This document shows, piece after piece, positions 35,995-44,762 of a DNA stretch of 64,000 nucleotides. Source of the DNA: Phycisphaerales bacterium (GTDB lineage Bacteria > Planctomycetota > Phycisphaerae > Phycisphaerales > SM1A02); NCBI GenBank assembly GCA_029246705.1, contig JAQWMQ010000024.1:62001-126000 (forward strand), read 5' to 3'. The translations under genes and the position numbers were made by a program. Within the stretch, counting starts at the first letter, position 1. Every line of letters begins with the position of its first letter. A model generated the notes under the pieces. It saw only the letters and a program-made list of their open reading frames with translations, was not told the DNA's origin and did not search any database.

Positions 35995-37068
35995 ATGCCA
36001 GTATTGCCGCCCCGATCCCTTCTTCTCATCCGACCGAGTGCACTCGGTGATGTGTGCAGGACCGTTCCTGTCTTGTCATCCTTGCGTGCGGCCTGGCCCC
36101 ACACCCGAATCGACTGGCTTGTCCAGGATGAATTCGCCGATGTGGTCTCGGCGCACCCGGCGCTTGATTCGGTCGTCCGCTTTCCCCGATCACGATTCCG
36201 TGGCTCACTCCGATCTCCTGGTCGAGCGCTTTCCGCACTTCGATGGGCAGCGTCGCTCCGCAAGGGAGGATGGGAGCTCGCCATCGACTGCCAGGGACTC
36301 GCTCGCAGCGCATTCTTCGCCCGATGCTCCAGGGCTGGCAGGCGGGTCGGATTCGCCGATGCTCGAGAGCTGGGTTGGATCCACTACAACCAGCGTGTCG
36401 CGGTTACCGCGCCGCACGCCGTCGATCGGATGATGGCCCTGGTCGATGCACTTGAGCTGCCGCGGGTCATGGACATGAGACTGTATGTCCCGTCCGACGA
36501 TCAGGGCTGGCTGCGCGAGCACTCCGCTTCACCCCGAGGTCGTTATGCCGTTTTCGCGCCCCGAAGCCGCTGGGCCGCGAAGGAGTGGCCGGAAGAACGC
36601 TGGAGTGAGCTGGCATTGAACAGCGGGGCCCTGGACATCGAGGAGCTCATCCTCGTCGGAAGCCCCTCCGAGGCACCATCGATCGAGCGGCTGGCCCAGG
36701 TCATCGAGCTTGAACGCGAGCGAAGGGGCATCACGAATGCACCGCGCGTTCGAGTGTTTGCAGGTCGCACCAGTGTCGGGCAGTTGATGGCGATCATCGG
36801 CAACAGTTCGCTCGTGGTTTCATGTGACTCAGCGGCGCTGCACATGGCGGTCGGTTTCGCCCGTCCGCTGGTCGCGCTCTATGGACCCACCGACCCCGCG
36901 GAGGTGGGCCCCTGGGGGTATGACTCCGCCGTGCTCCGGGATCCATCCGCGTCTGGTTCCGGCCATGACTATCGCCGGGGCAAGGAACCCGCGCCAAGCA
37001 TGCTCGCGCTGTCGGTCGATCAAGTGCTCGAACGAATGGCCATTGCCGTTGATCGGGAGTCGCCATGA
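35995..37068 (+). CDS. Family 9 glycosyltransferase (heptosyltransferase-like)
   Basis: This 357-residue protein is a GT-B fold transferase of the WaaC/WaaF type. It has RPSALGDVCRTVPVL near the N-terminus (about 13-27), a CDSAALHMAV motif with ALYGPTDP in the C-terminal half (about 282-303), and the FAPRSRWAAKEWP stretch of the nucleotide-binding domain. GT9 enzymes add ADP-heptose to lipid A-core. It starts a run that also contains lpxK and the ADP-heptose enzyme hldE, which supports a role in LPS core assembly. Its stop overlaps the maf start in an ATGA. Confidence 0.88.
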   Translation: MPVLPPRSLLLIRPSALGDVCRTVPVLSSLRAAWPHTRIDWLVQDEFADVVSAHPALDSVVRFPRSRFRGSLRSPGRALSALRWAASLRKGGWELAIDCQGLARSAFFARCSRAGRRVGFADARELGWIHYNQRVAVTAPHAVDRMMALVDALELPRVMDMRLYVPSDDQGWLREHSASPRGRYAVFAPRSRWAAKEWPEERWSELALNSGALDIEELILVGSPSEAPSIERLAQVIELERERRGITNAPRVRVFAGRTSVGQLMAIIGNSSLVVSCDSAALHMAVGFARPLVALYGPTDPAEVGPWGYDSAVLRDPSASGSGHDYRRGKEPAPSMLALSVDQVLERMAIAVDRESP

Positions 37069-37682
37069 AGACGCTCTGGCTCGCCAGCGGATCACCTCGG
37101 CGCATGAGCATGCTCAAGGATGCCGGTTTCGACCCTCAGCGGGTCGTCATCGATCTTGACGACGACACCCTCGCGGAGGCGGTGGGTGGTGTCGAGGCCA
37201 CCTGCCTGGCCAGGGCGTGGTTCAAGGCTTGTGCGGCACAGCATGTCCTCTCACACCGGAACGGTCATTCCGTCGAGGGCGAAACGGGCATCCTGCTCGC
37301 TGCGGATACGCTGTGCGAGTCCGATGGGCGGATGCTCGGCAAGCCGTTGAATCCAGAGGAGGCCATGGAGATGATCCGACACCTCTCAGGCAGGGAACAT
37401 CGAACCATCACCGGGGTCGCGCTTCTCGATCTCGACGGATCTCATCGCTCGATCTGGTCCGACAGCACCCTGGTCAGGGTGGAACCCCTCACCGAGGACC
37501 AGGTCCGGTCCTACGTCGCATCCGGTGCATGGCGTGGCAAGTCCGGCGGCTACAACCTTGCAGACCGCATCGATGCCGGTTGGAACATCGAGATCGATGG
37601 TGACCCCGACACGGTCATGGGTCTCCCCATGCGTGGGTTGCGGCCCCGCCTGAACGACCTGCTTTCCAAGGGTGCGGCATGA
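37065..37682 (+). CDS. maf: Maf family nucleotide pyrophosphatase
   Basis: This 205-residue protein has LASGSPRR at the N-terminus, AADTLCESDGRMLGKP (residues about 85-100) with the catalytic Asp, HLSGREHRTITGVAL and the GKSGGYNLADRIDAGWNI region. These are Maf/HAM1-like features of enzymes that hydrolyse dTTP, UTP and modified nucleotides. The position between a GT9 gene and lpxK is unusual but overlaps on both sides make it part of the transcript. The extra residues around 68-80 are not general. Confidence 0.93.
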   Translation: MKTLWLASGSPRRMSMLKDAGFDPQRVVIDLDDDTLAEAVGGVEATCLARAWFKACAAQHVLSHRNGHSVEGETGILLAADTLCESDGRMLGKPLNPEEAMEMIRHLSGREHRTITGVALLDLDGSHRSIWSDSTLVRVEPLTEDQVRSYVASGAWRGKSGGYNLADRIDAGWNIEIDGDPDTVMGLPMRGLRPRLNDLLSKGAA

Positions 37683-38122
37683 GCATCGGTGCGATAGACG
37701 TGCCCGTGCCTACCGGACTGCTCATTGCGAGCAGCCTGTTCCTGCTCTCGGTGTGGTACTGGCATCGTCTCGGTGGCGAGCAGTTCGATGTCTCCACCCG
37801 TGCACTGCGCCGTGGCACGCTCATTTTCGCGGTGCTTGCGATATTCGCACTTCTACGGGCGGCTTCCTTCGTGGATTCGGAGGTCAGCCCCAGGGGCTAC
37901 GTCATCGCCTGGTTGTCTGCCCTGGGCCTGATGTCTCTCACCGTCCTCCTGCTTGCGGTGGATGTCATCAACAGCCTGCGCGTGCATCATCGAGCCATCT
38001 TTCGTGTCTCGTTGCAGACCACGAACAAACTACGTGAACAGATCACCACTGCCGAGAAGAATGCCGCCACGAAGAAGGCCGCTGAGACAAAGGATGATCG
38101 GGAGGGGGCTTCCGAAGCGTGA
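37679..38122 (+). CDS. Small three-helix membrane protein, unknown
   Basis: I do not recognise this 147-residue protein. It has three hydrophobic segments (about 11-28, 46-63 and 73-95) and a cytoplasmic-looking C-terminal coiled coil rich in Lys, Ala and Glu (about 115-147). The start overlaps the maf stop in ATGA and its own stop overlaps the lpxK GTG start, so it is translated with the LPS run. A scaffold or anchor for the lipid A enzymes is a possibility only. Confidence 0.75.
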   Translation: MSIGAIDVPVPTGLLIASSLFLLSVWYWHRLGGEQFDVSTRALRRGTLIFAVLAIFALLRAASFVDSEVSPRGYVIAWLSALGLMSLTVLLLAVDVINSLRVHHRAIFRVSLQTTNKLREQITTAEKNAATKKAAETKDDREGASEA

Positions 38123-39153
38123 GTGAACGAACCGGTCCACTTCCACGTGCACTTGCACCCTTGACGTACCTCGCCGCGCGAGCGTACCGGGTCGGCTGGC
38201 GCATGGATGTCCAGAGGCAGCTTCGCGGAGGTGCCGCACGGCTCGGGGTTCCGGTTCTATCGGTGGGAAACCTGACCGTCGGGGGAACAGGGAAGACACC
38301 GGTCTGCAGTCATCTCGCACGGGCCTTGCAGGAGGCCGGTTTCCGCCCTGCGATAGCGATGCGTGGTTACAAGGCCGATCAAACCGCCGGTTCCGACGAG
38401 GCGGCCGAGTATCGCCTGCGGCATCCGCTGCTGCCGCTCCTGGTGGGTGCTGATCGAACCGCTATCGCGCGAAAGATGCTCCATGACGATCCTCGCTCCT
38501 TCGACGTGCTGATTCTCGACGATGGGTTCCAGCACAGAAGGCTTCACCGTGATCTCGACATCGTTCTTGTCGACGCCATGCGGCCCGGACTGGATGGAGA
38601 CCTGCTTCCGAATGGTTGGTTGCGTGAACCGCCCCGATCCATCCAGCGTGCGGATCTCGTGGTGATCACCCGAGCGGGTGGTTCGATCGAACGGGTCGAG
38701 GATCTCGTCATGAAGCACCGCGGGCGCCCTGCTGATGCAGTCTGCCGACATGTCTGGTCAGCAATCGATCGCCATCACCTGGGTCGACTCGATGGAACGT
38801 TCGGTCCGGGGGAGCTGTCGGGAAAGCGGGTCGTGGTCTGCACGGGGCTCGGCAACCCCGATCATCTGGTGCAACAGGTCGAGGCGGCGGGCATGAACAT
38901 CACGCAGCACCTCAGATTCCCCGATCACGTGCATTACGGAGCCTCCCAGTCAGCTTCGATCCGTGCGGCCACTTCCGGGGCCGAGGCCGTCCTCACCAGC
39001 GCCAAGGACTGGGTCAAGCTTCAAAAGTGCCAGGCTCTTGTTGAAATCGACATTCCCTTCCTGGTTCCACGCCTCGAGATCAAGTTCGATCGTGGTGCCG
39101 ATGCCATCGCGTCCGGGATCCTCAATGCGTCTGGATGCTCGGTCGTGTTGTAG
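38119..39153 (+). CDS. lpxK: Tetraacyldisaccharide 4'-kinase
   Basis: This 344-residue enzyme phosphorylates the 4' position of the lipid A disaccharide. It starts at a GTG (38119) whose GTGA overlaps the previous stop. The P-loop reads SVGNLTVGGTGKTPV (about 48-62), a typical LpxK variant, and the family phrases LDDGFQHRRLHRDLDIVLVD and LREPPRSIQRADLVVITR follow. There is no obvious N-terminal membrane helix, as in other short LpxK enzymes that bind the membrane peripherally. With hldE and GT9 around it, it shows that this organism makes lipid A. Confidence 0.95.
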   Translation: MSERTGPLPRALAPLTYLAARAYRVGWRMDVQRQLRGGAARLGVPVLSVGNLTVGGTGKTPVCSHLARALQEAGFRPAIAMRGYKADQTAGSDEAAEYRLRHPLLPLLVGADRTAIARKMLHDDPRSFDVLILDDGFQHRRLHRDLDIVLVDAMRPGLDGDLLPNGWLREPPRSIQRADLVVITRAGGSIERVEDLVMKHRGRPADAVCRHVWSAIDRHHLGRLDGTFGPGELSGKRVVVCTGLGNPDHLVQQVEAAGMNITQHLRFPDHVHYGASQSASIRAATSGAEAVLTSAKDWVKLQKCQALVEIDIPFLVPRLEIKFDRGADAIASGILNASGCSVVL

Positions 39154-39163
39154 AATCGGGCCC

Positions 39164-40681
39164 GTGAATGAACCCCCCGACAATTCTCATGAGCGTCTCT
39201 ACCGGGCACTCGCCGACTTCTCGAGCTTCAAGGTCGTTCTTGTGGGCGACTTCATGCTCGATCAGCAGATCCGCGGTGCCGCGGAGCGGATGAGCCCCGA
39301 GGCTCCCGTGCCGGTACTGACCGCGAGAAGTCATCGTGACATCACGAGCATGCCGGGTGGTGCCAGCAACGTGGCCGCCTGCCTTGGCGCCCTGGGGGCC
39401 GAAGTCCACCTCGTCGGTGTATCCGGTTCCGATCAGGAGGGGGCCGAACTTCGTGACCGACTTGCCGACTCCGGTTGTCATGTCGCCGGCCTGATCGAGG
39501 ATTCAAGCAGGCCCACGACGGTGAAGAGAAGCCTGATCGGTCTCGCCCAGCATCGCCATCCGCAGAAGATGTTCCGACTCGACTTCGAATCCCGCGAGCC
39601 CCTGAGCAAGGAGATCGAAGCCCGCGTCATCGAGGCCTTCGAATCCACGCTTGAAGGAGCGTCGGTGGTCTGTCTCGAGGATTACGACAAGGGTGTCTGC
39701 ACGCCGAACGTCTGTCGGAGAGTCATTGAGTTGGCTCGTTCCCGCGGCGTGCCCGTACTCGTCGATCCAGCGGGACGCGAGGATTCGAAGCGATACTCGG
39801 GAGCGTCGATCGTCACTCCGAACAGGACGGAAGCCGAACTGGTCACCCGTCTCGAGCCACCGGTCGATGGCGGAATTGATCATGGATTCAAGCTTGCCGA
39901 GGCCTACCTCGAATGTTGTCCGGTCGATGCGGTCGTCGTGACCCTGGATCGGGATGGTGCGGTTCTCATGCAGCAGGAGCATGCCCCGGTTCACCTGCCC
40001 ACGCGTGCCAGGAGCGTGTACGACGTGACTGGTGCGGGCGACATGGTCCTGGCCGCACTGGCCGCCGCGATCGCCAACGGGGTCTCACTCGATGATTCGG
40101 TACGACTGTCCAATGTCGCGGCAGGCCTGGAAGTCGAGACCTTCGGAGTCCGTCCGATTCCGATCGCGGAACTTCGACACGCACTTCTCGTCGAATCCGG
40201 CTGCGTGGCCGGCGCCGTCCGCTCGCTGGATGATCTGTTGCTGGAACTCGAGGTTCATCGTTCCAATGGTCGCTCCATAGTCCTGACCAACGGCTGTTTC
40301 GATGTCCTGCACGCGGGGCATGTCGCGTACCTTCGCGAGGCAAAACAGTGCGGGGACATCCTCGTGGTCGGTGTCAACACCGATCGCCAGGTGACCAGCT
40401 TGAAGGGGCCGGAACGCCCCATCTTCAAGGAGGCCGAGCGTCTCGAGATGCTGGGTGAGCTTCGCTGCGTCGACGCACTGGTCCTGTTCGACGAGCTGAC
40501 CGCGCACGACCTCATCCGCGCGGTCTCCCCGGATATCTACGTGAAGGGGGGGGACTACGAACCGGAGCAGATCGTCGAGCACGATGTCCTGGTCGAGCTG
40601 AGCATTGAAATTCAGGTCCTGGCCCACCGTCCCGGCGTCTGTTCAACCTCGGTAATCGATCGAATTCGCTCGGAATCCTGA
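39164..40681 (+). CDS. hldE: Bifunctional heptose-7-phosphate kinase/heptose-1-phosphate adenylyltransferase
   Basis: This 505-residue protein makes ADP-glycero-manno-heptose for the LPS core. I start it at the GTG at 39164, ten bases after the lpxK stop; the open frame further up overlaps lpxK. The PfkB-type kinase half has VVLVGDFMLDQQIRG, PGGASNVAACLGALGA and the catalytic DVTGAGDMVLA (about 288-298). The nucleotidyltransferase half begins LTNGCFDVLHAGHVAYLREA (about 369-388) with the HxGH motif. Both halves keep their active-site residues, so it is a true bifunctional HldE. The epimerase HldD is not in the window. Confidence 0.95.
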   Translation: MNEPPDNSHERLYRALADFSSFKVVLVGDFMLDQQIRGAAERMSPEAPVPVLTARSHRDITSMPGGASNVAACLGALGAEVHLVGVSGSDQEGAELRDRLADSGCHVAGLIEDSSRPTTVKRSLIGLAQHRHPQKMFRLDFESREPLSKEIEARVIEAFESTLEGASVVCLEDYDKGVCTPNVCRRVIELARSRGVPVLVDPAGREDSKRYSGASIVTPNRTEAELVTRLEPPVDGGIDHGFKLAEAYLECCPVDAVVVTLDRDGAVLMQQEHAPVHLPTRARSVYDVTGAGDMVLAALAAAIANGVSLDDSVRLSNVAAGLEVETFGVRPIPIAELRHALLVESGCVAGAVRSLDDLLLELEVHRSNGRSIVLTNGCFDVLHAGHVAYLREAKQCGDILVVGVNTDRQVTSLKGPERPIFKEAERLEMLGELRCVDALVLFDELTAHDLIRAVSPDIYVKGGDYEPEQIVEHDVLVELSIEIQVLAHRPGVCSTSVIDRIRSES

Positions 40682-40828
40682 CCGAGACTCCCGTTTCGGG
40701 CTGCAGAAGGGTGGTGCGCTCACTCCCTTTTGGCACTCTTTCTCTGGCTTCGCTTCCGATTCGTGGCATCCTCCAGTAGGTGGTTCCCCGGCTTTTCGCC
40801 CTGTGAACCCCGTTACGAGGGCCTGAAG

Positions 40829-41200
40829 ATGAGATATGTCCATATTTCTGTGACTGCGACGATCGCAGGGTGTCTCATGTTGCTTGGGGCCTGTTCCAGC
40901 CCTCCAGCGCAGCATCAGGTCTCCCACACCACTGCCCTGATTGGCTCGAATCATGCCTTGGTGGTTCCGTCTGCGGAAGGCCGTTTAACCGCTGTTCTGG
41001 CGGGAATGGAAGAGCCTGGATCTGATTTCGGCGTCTTCGCTGGGCGGCGTGACACTCGGATAGGGGCCCTTGAGGGTGGTCCGGAGCGGATTGCCTTCGG
41101 ATATGAACGTCGAATCTACGATCGGCAATATTCATCTCTTGGCCGTCCGTTCAACAACTACATGAACACGACGCGCTCCACGACCCGCGTCGACCGGTAA
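40829..41200 (+). CDS. Small lipoprotein, unknown function
   Basis: The ATG at 40829, with GAGG upstream, gives 123 residues with a signal sequence ending in the lipobox LLGAC (Cys at about 22). An upstream in-frame start gives an N-terminal extension unlike a signal peptide. The mature part is small and basic, without a family I recognise. It lies between hldE and the HU-type gene and probably has its own promoter. Confidence 0.7.
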   Translation: MRYVHISVTATIAGCLMLLGACSSPPAQHQVSHTTALIGSNHALVVPSAEGRLTAVLAGMEEPGSDFGVFAGRRDTRIGALEGGPERIAFGYERRIYDRQYSSLGRPFNNYMNTTRSTTRVDR

Positions 41201-41229
41201 ATCCGGCATCCAGACTTTCGATTCAAGGG

Positions 41230-41259
41230 TTGACACCACTACGGCCACATGCCGATACT
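41230..41259 (+). promoter_or_regulatory. Sigma-70-type promoter for the HU gene
   Basis: A perfect TTGACA (41230-41235) and GATACT (41254-41259, four of six matches to TATAAT) are separated by 18 bases, about 145 bases upstream of the HU start codon. This is the best -35 box seen in the window. Confidence 0.5.
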
Positions 41260-41403
41260 CATGTTGTTGGGTGTTCGGTCTGCGTACTGGATGGCTGCCA
41301 AGGCTCAGTTTTTTACAACAGTAAAGACCTGCAGGGCCAAGCCTTCCTTTGAATCGGACGCTTCTTTCGCTTTGTTCATAGAGCCAATCGCGAAGGGGCA
41401 CGC

Positions 41404-41730
41404 ATGGCCACTACCACTAAAAAAGACTTGATTGACAGGATCGCGGATTCCACCCAGCAACGTAGGGCGGATGTCAAACGCACGGTGCAGGCGTTCCTCG
41501 ATCAGGTCATTGACGAACTCGGTCGAGGCAATCGACTTGAGTTCAGGGATTTCGGTGTCTTCGAGATCAAGGAACGCGCTCCTCGCGTGGCCCAAAATCC
41601 GAAAACACTCGAACGGGTGCAGGTTCCTGCGCGTCGCACGGTCAAGTTCAAGGTCGGTCGCTTGATGCGTGAGACCCTGTCCCAGCCGGAAGAGGCAGTC
41701 GAGATCGTCGGTCAGATCAATATCGATTGA
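41404..41730 (+). CDS. HU/IHF-type DNA-binding protein
   Basis: This 108-residue protein has the HU fold: an N-terminal helical body (KKDLIDRIADSTQQRRADVKR) and a beta arm (RAPRVAQNPKTLERVQVPARR) followed by VKFKVGRLMRE. The arm contains NPKT in place of NPQT, a common variant. It is a little longer than the usual 90-94 residues, with an N-terminal TTT stretch and an acidic tail (EEAVEIVGQINID). AAGGGG lies six bases before the ATG. It compacts and bends the chromosome; which of HU or IHF it is cannot be settled here. Confidence 0.95.
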   Translation: MATTTKKDLIDRIADSTQQRRADVKRTVQAFLDQVIDELGRGNRLEFRDFGVFEIKERAPRVAQNPKTLERVQVPARRTVKFKVGRLMRETLSQPEEAVEIVGQINID

Positions 41731-41740
41731 TCGATCGTTC

Positions 41741-41768
41741 GAGGCCTGGCCCTCTCTGGGCCTCTTTT
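41741..41768 (+). terminator. Possible terminator of the HU gene
   Basis: GAGGCC and GGCCTC (41741-41746 with 41759-41764) form a six-bp stem around 12 bases, followed by TTTT, ten bases after the HU stop codon. The stem is short and the T-tract minimal. Confidence 0.5.
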
Positions 41769-41831
41769 GCACATTCTCGGGGTGGATGACCTGTCAACCT
41801 TGTCAGGACGGCTGTCTGCTGTGGTCTCATC

Positions 41832-43322
41832 ATGGGAACCATGACCGACCGAACCGAATCAACCGGACGCACTGAAATACGAAGTGCCGATCTCACCCGC
41901 CTCTTCGAGGCCCTCCCTCCGCACGCACCGGGCGCGGAGATGAGCATGCTGGGTGCGATGCTCTGGGACCACAAGGTCATCCCGGACGTGATCGGGATCG
42001 TCATGAGCGGTGCGGACCTCTATCGTCCGGCCCACGGAACGATCTTCGACGCGATGATCGACCTCTACGACAAATACGGCTCACTCGATGTCGAGCAGCT
42101 TGCCCAGTATCTCGTGGACCGAGACATCCTCGAGGAAGTCGGTGGCATCGAATACATCGCCGAGCTCGCGGAAAGCGTTCCAAGCGCATCCAATGCCCCG
42201 CACTACGCACGCATGGTGCGAGAGAAGGCCACCCTGCGGGAGTTGATCGAGGCCGCCGGTGCGACACTCCACGAAGCACACACCAGCCCTGAAGAGGCCC
42301 AGATCATCCTGGAAGAGGCCGAAAAGCGGATCTTCAACATCGCCCAGAAGCGCGAGCATTCATCGGCGCAGGAACTGAGCGAGCTTCTTGAAGAGGTCAT
42401 GCAGACGCTCCAGGAAAACGAAGGTCGGGCCCTGACCGGCCTGCCCAGTGGTTTCGGCGATCTCGACGATCTCACCAACGGATTGCAGCCGGGTGAACTC
42501 ATCATTCTTGCGGCACGTCCATCCATGGGAAAGACCGCCATCGCCTTGAACATCATCGAGCACATGGCGATGTCAGGTCATCCATGCGCCATCTTCTCAC
42601 TTGAGATGGGACGCCAGCAGCTTGCTCAACGCCTGATCTGCGCCCGGGGTGGCATCGATTCCCAGAGACTTCGCAGGAACCTGCTCCAGAAGGAAGACTA
42701 CCGACGTATCTACGCCGCTTGTGATGAACTGAATTCCGCTCCTCTCTACATCGATGACACGCCGGGCCTCTCGCTGCTCCAGCTGCGTTCCAAGGCGAGG
42801 CGCATGAAGGAACGCTACGGCATGCAGGCGGTCGTGGTCGACTACCTGCAGCTGATGCATTCCGGCACCAGGATCGAGAGTCGCCAGTTGGAGGTTGCGG
42901 AGATGAGTCGTGGCGTAAAGGCCATGGCGCGCGAGCTCGAGGTGCCCGTGATCTGTCTCAGTCAGTTGAATCGTGCAGCAGAACAACGTGAGGGTCACCG
43001 ACCCCGAATGAGTGACCTTCGTGAATCAGGGTCCATCGAGCAGGATGCCGACGTGGTGATGATGCTGCATCGGGAGGAGTACTACCATCGCTCCGATCCC
43101 GACTGGGCGATCGCGAACCCCGACAAGGTCGGTGTGGGTGAGATCATCATCGCGAAGCAGCGAAACGGCCCTACCGGTACGGTGCACCTCGTCTGGGATG
43201 GCGCGTCCACCCGCTACCGGGATCTGAGTTCGAGCATGCACAGCGAGGATGGGACAGCTCCACGCATCGGCAGCGTTCCCACCGCATCGGCAGCACCGGA
43301 TTCCGGCGATCTGCCCATCTGA
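41832..43322 (+). CDS. dnaB: Replicative DNA helicase DnaB
   Basis: This 496-residue hexameric helicase unwinds DNA at the replication fork. The N-terminal domain begins after about 20 residues with LPPHAPGAEMSMLGAML and the RecA-type core has Walker A RPSMGKTAIALN (about 229-240), VVVDYLQLM (Walker B) and the LSQLNRAAEQREGHRPRMSDLRESGSIEQDADVVMML region with its arginine finger. The C-terminal tail is Ser/Ala-rich. An in-frame ATG at 41841 is also possible. No intein or insertion is present. It is 100 bases downstream of the HU gene. Confidence 0.96.
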   Translation: MGTMTDRTESTGRTEIRSADLTRLFEALPPHAPGAEMSMLGAMLWDHKVIPDVIGIVMSGADLYRPAHGTIFDAMIDLYDKYGSLDVEQLAQYLVDRDILEEVGGIEYIAELAESVPSASNAPHYARMVREKATLRELIEAAGATLHEAHTSPEEAQIILEEAEKRIFNIAQKREHSSAQELSELLEEVMQTLQENEGRALTGLPSGFGDLDDLTNGLQPGELIILAARPSMGKTAIALNIIEHMAMSGHPCAIFSLEMGRQQLAQRLICARGGIDSQRLRRNLLQKEDYRRIYAACDELNSAPLYIDDTPGLSLLQLRSKARRMKERYGMQAVVVDYLQLMHSGTRIESRQLEVAEMSRGVKAMARELEVPVICLSQLNRAAEQREGHRPRMSDLRESGSIEQDADVVMMLHREEYYHRSDPDWAIANPDKVGVGEIIIAKQRNGPTGTVHLVWDGASTRYRDLSSSMHSEDGTAPRIGSVPTASAAPDSGDLPI

Positions 43323-43446
43323 GCAGGAGCCGCCTCGCGGAAGGCGGCCAGCTTGGCCAGCTTGGGTAGCGCAAGAGACTGCACCCGACCGATGAGATTC
43401 CCGGTAGGTCCTTCCAAGACCGAATTCTGACCGCTGCTGGGTGCTC

Positions 43447-44022
43447 ATGAATACCGATGATCCGAATCACATTGCCAAGACACTGAAACGGGCTGCTGAT
43501 GGTGATCAGCTGGCCTGGCAGGCGATCGTCGAAGCGCTCGCCCCTCGTGTTTTCGGTCTGATCCGGGCTCAATGCGGGGATCCTGATCTCGCAGAGGAGA
43601 TCGTGCAGTCGGCTTTTTGCACGGTGGCCCAAAAAATTGAAGGCTACGAGGAATACGGCAGGTTCGATGCCTGGGTCTTTCGGATTGCCATGAACCGGCT
43701 TCGCGATGAAATGAGGCGTCGAAAACGGCAGGCTCGCCCCATGGAGGAGGCGTCCCTGGTCAGCTTGGGCGGCAGTGAGCGGAGTGCGGAGCCCGAGATC
43801 GAGCCAACGGAGCAGGCGGCCCTCCAAAAAGCCCTTTCAGAGCTCTCAGAGACCGATCGACAGGTCATCGATCTCAGGCATGTCGGTGGAATGAGCTTTC
43901 GACAGATTGGTGCATTGCTCGAGGAGCCGGTTGGGACCCTCCTCGCACGCCACCATCGCGCCCTGAAGAAGCTCAGGGCCCTTCTTGAGGGAGACAAGAA
44001 CCCCGGAAAGGATGCAGAATGA
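43447..44022 (+). CDS. ECF-type RNA polymerase sigma factor
   Basis: This 191-residue sigma factor has region 2 (GDPDLAEEIVQSAFCTVAQKIEGYEEYGRFDAWVFRIAMNRLRDEMR) and region 4 (LSETDRQVIDLRHVGGMSFRQIGALLEEPVGTLLARHHRALKKLR), with no regions 1 or 3, as in group 4 ECF factors. The ATG at 43447 is preferred to a GTG two codons earlier. The genes behind it, a membrane protein and a secreted protein, fit a sigma/regulator unit that reads an envelope signal. The ECF group cannot be assigned by eye. Confidence 0.92.
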   Translation: MNTDDPNHIAKTLKRAADGDQLAWQAIVEALAPRVFGLIRAQCGDPDLAEEIVQSAFCTVAQKIEGYEEYGRFDAWVFRIAMNRLRDEMRRRKRQARPMEEASLVSLGGSERSAEPEIEPTEQAALQKALSELSETDRQVIDLRHVGGMSFRQIGALLEEPVGTLLARHHRALKKLRALLEGDKNPGKDAE

Positions 44023-44149
44023 TGCAATCTTTCCACCCTCGAAGGCGTTATGACCTTGATGGCTGGCCCGATTCGACCCTGAATCGGCCCTGTCCACGGG
44101 AGTCCTGTTGCTCCCAGATTCAGTTCTGTCAGTATCGGTGGGTACGCTC

Positions 44150-44707
44150 ATGACTGCTCCAGACCCACAATTCGAACACCTGCATCCGGCGCAAGTCGAG
44201 CAGGCATCCTCACCCGAGCTTTCGGCGCTGATCAAGCGTCTCGATGACCGAGGCGAGGTCCTTCGAACGCGTCCGGGATTGACCAAGGGCATCATCTCCG
44301 CGTCCCTTGATGAACTGCCTGCGCCGGTGAGCTACGACATCACTCGAAGCAGCTCGACCTGGGTCGTGGGTCGCATCGCCCTGGCTGCAGGCCTGCTCAT
44401 TGCCTTCGCAGTGGCTGCCCGCATGCTGCTGGCACCGGCGGTTCAACCGCTGGATGAAAAGAACCTTCTTGCCGCGACAGCCTCGGCGCCACTTGCTGGG
44501 ATCGATTCGATTCTTCCCACCGAGAGTGACACCGTGCTGGTCACCCTGCTCGATGCCGGAAGGAACGGGCAGATTCAGAACATCGGCGGGCTGGAAGGAT
44601 CCGACCCGGTTGGTGCGGCCTTCGCCCCGATCCTGGGGACGACCGGAATTGATTTCGATGACTACCTTGCCGAGATTTCCCTGATCGAAGTGGAACTTCG
44701 CCGATAG
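44150..44707 (+). CDS. Single-pass membrane protein, probable ECF regulator
   Basis: I start this 185-residue protein at the ATG at 44150 with GGTGGG upstream. It has one membrane helix (about 71-88); the N-terminal 60 residues are cytoplasmic-looking and the C-terminal 95 extracytoplasmic, the layout of a membrane anti-sigma factor. It has no His/Cys zinc anti-sigma motif and no family I recognise. It follows the ECF sigma gene by 127 bases. The role as an anti-sigma factor is inferred from position and topology only. Confidence 0.65.
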   Translation: MTAPDPQFEHLHPAQVEQASSPELSALIKRLDDRGEVLRTRPGLTKGIISASLDELPAPVSYDITRSSSTWVVGRIALAAGLLIAFAVAARMLLAPAVQPLDEKNLLAATASAPLAGIDSILPTESDTVLVTLLDAGRNGQIQNIGGLEGSDPVGAAFAPILGTTGIDFDDYLAEISLIEVELRR

Positions 44708-44762
44708 GTAATCGAATGCCAGTCTCTTTCATGATGTCGTCACCGACATCCGGGACCCGAAG

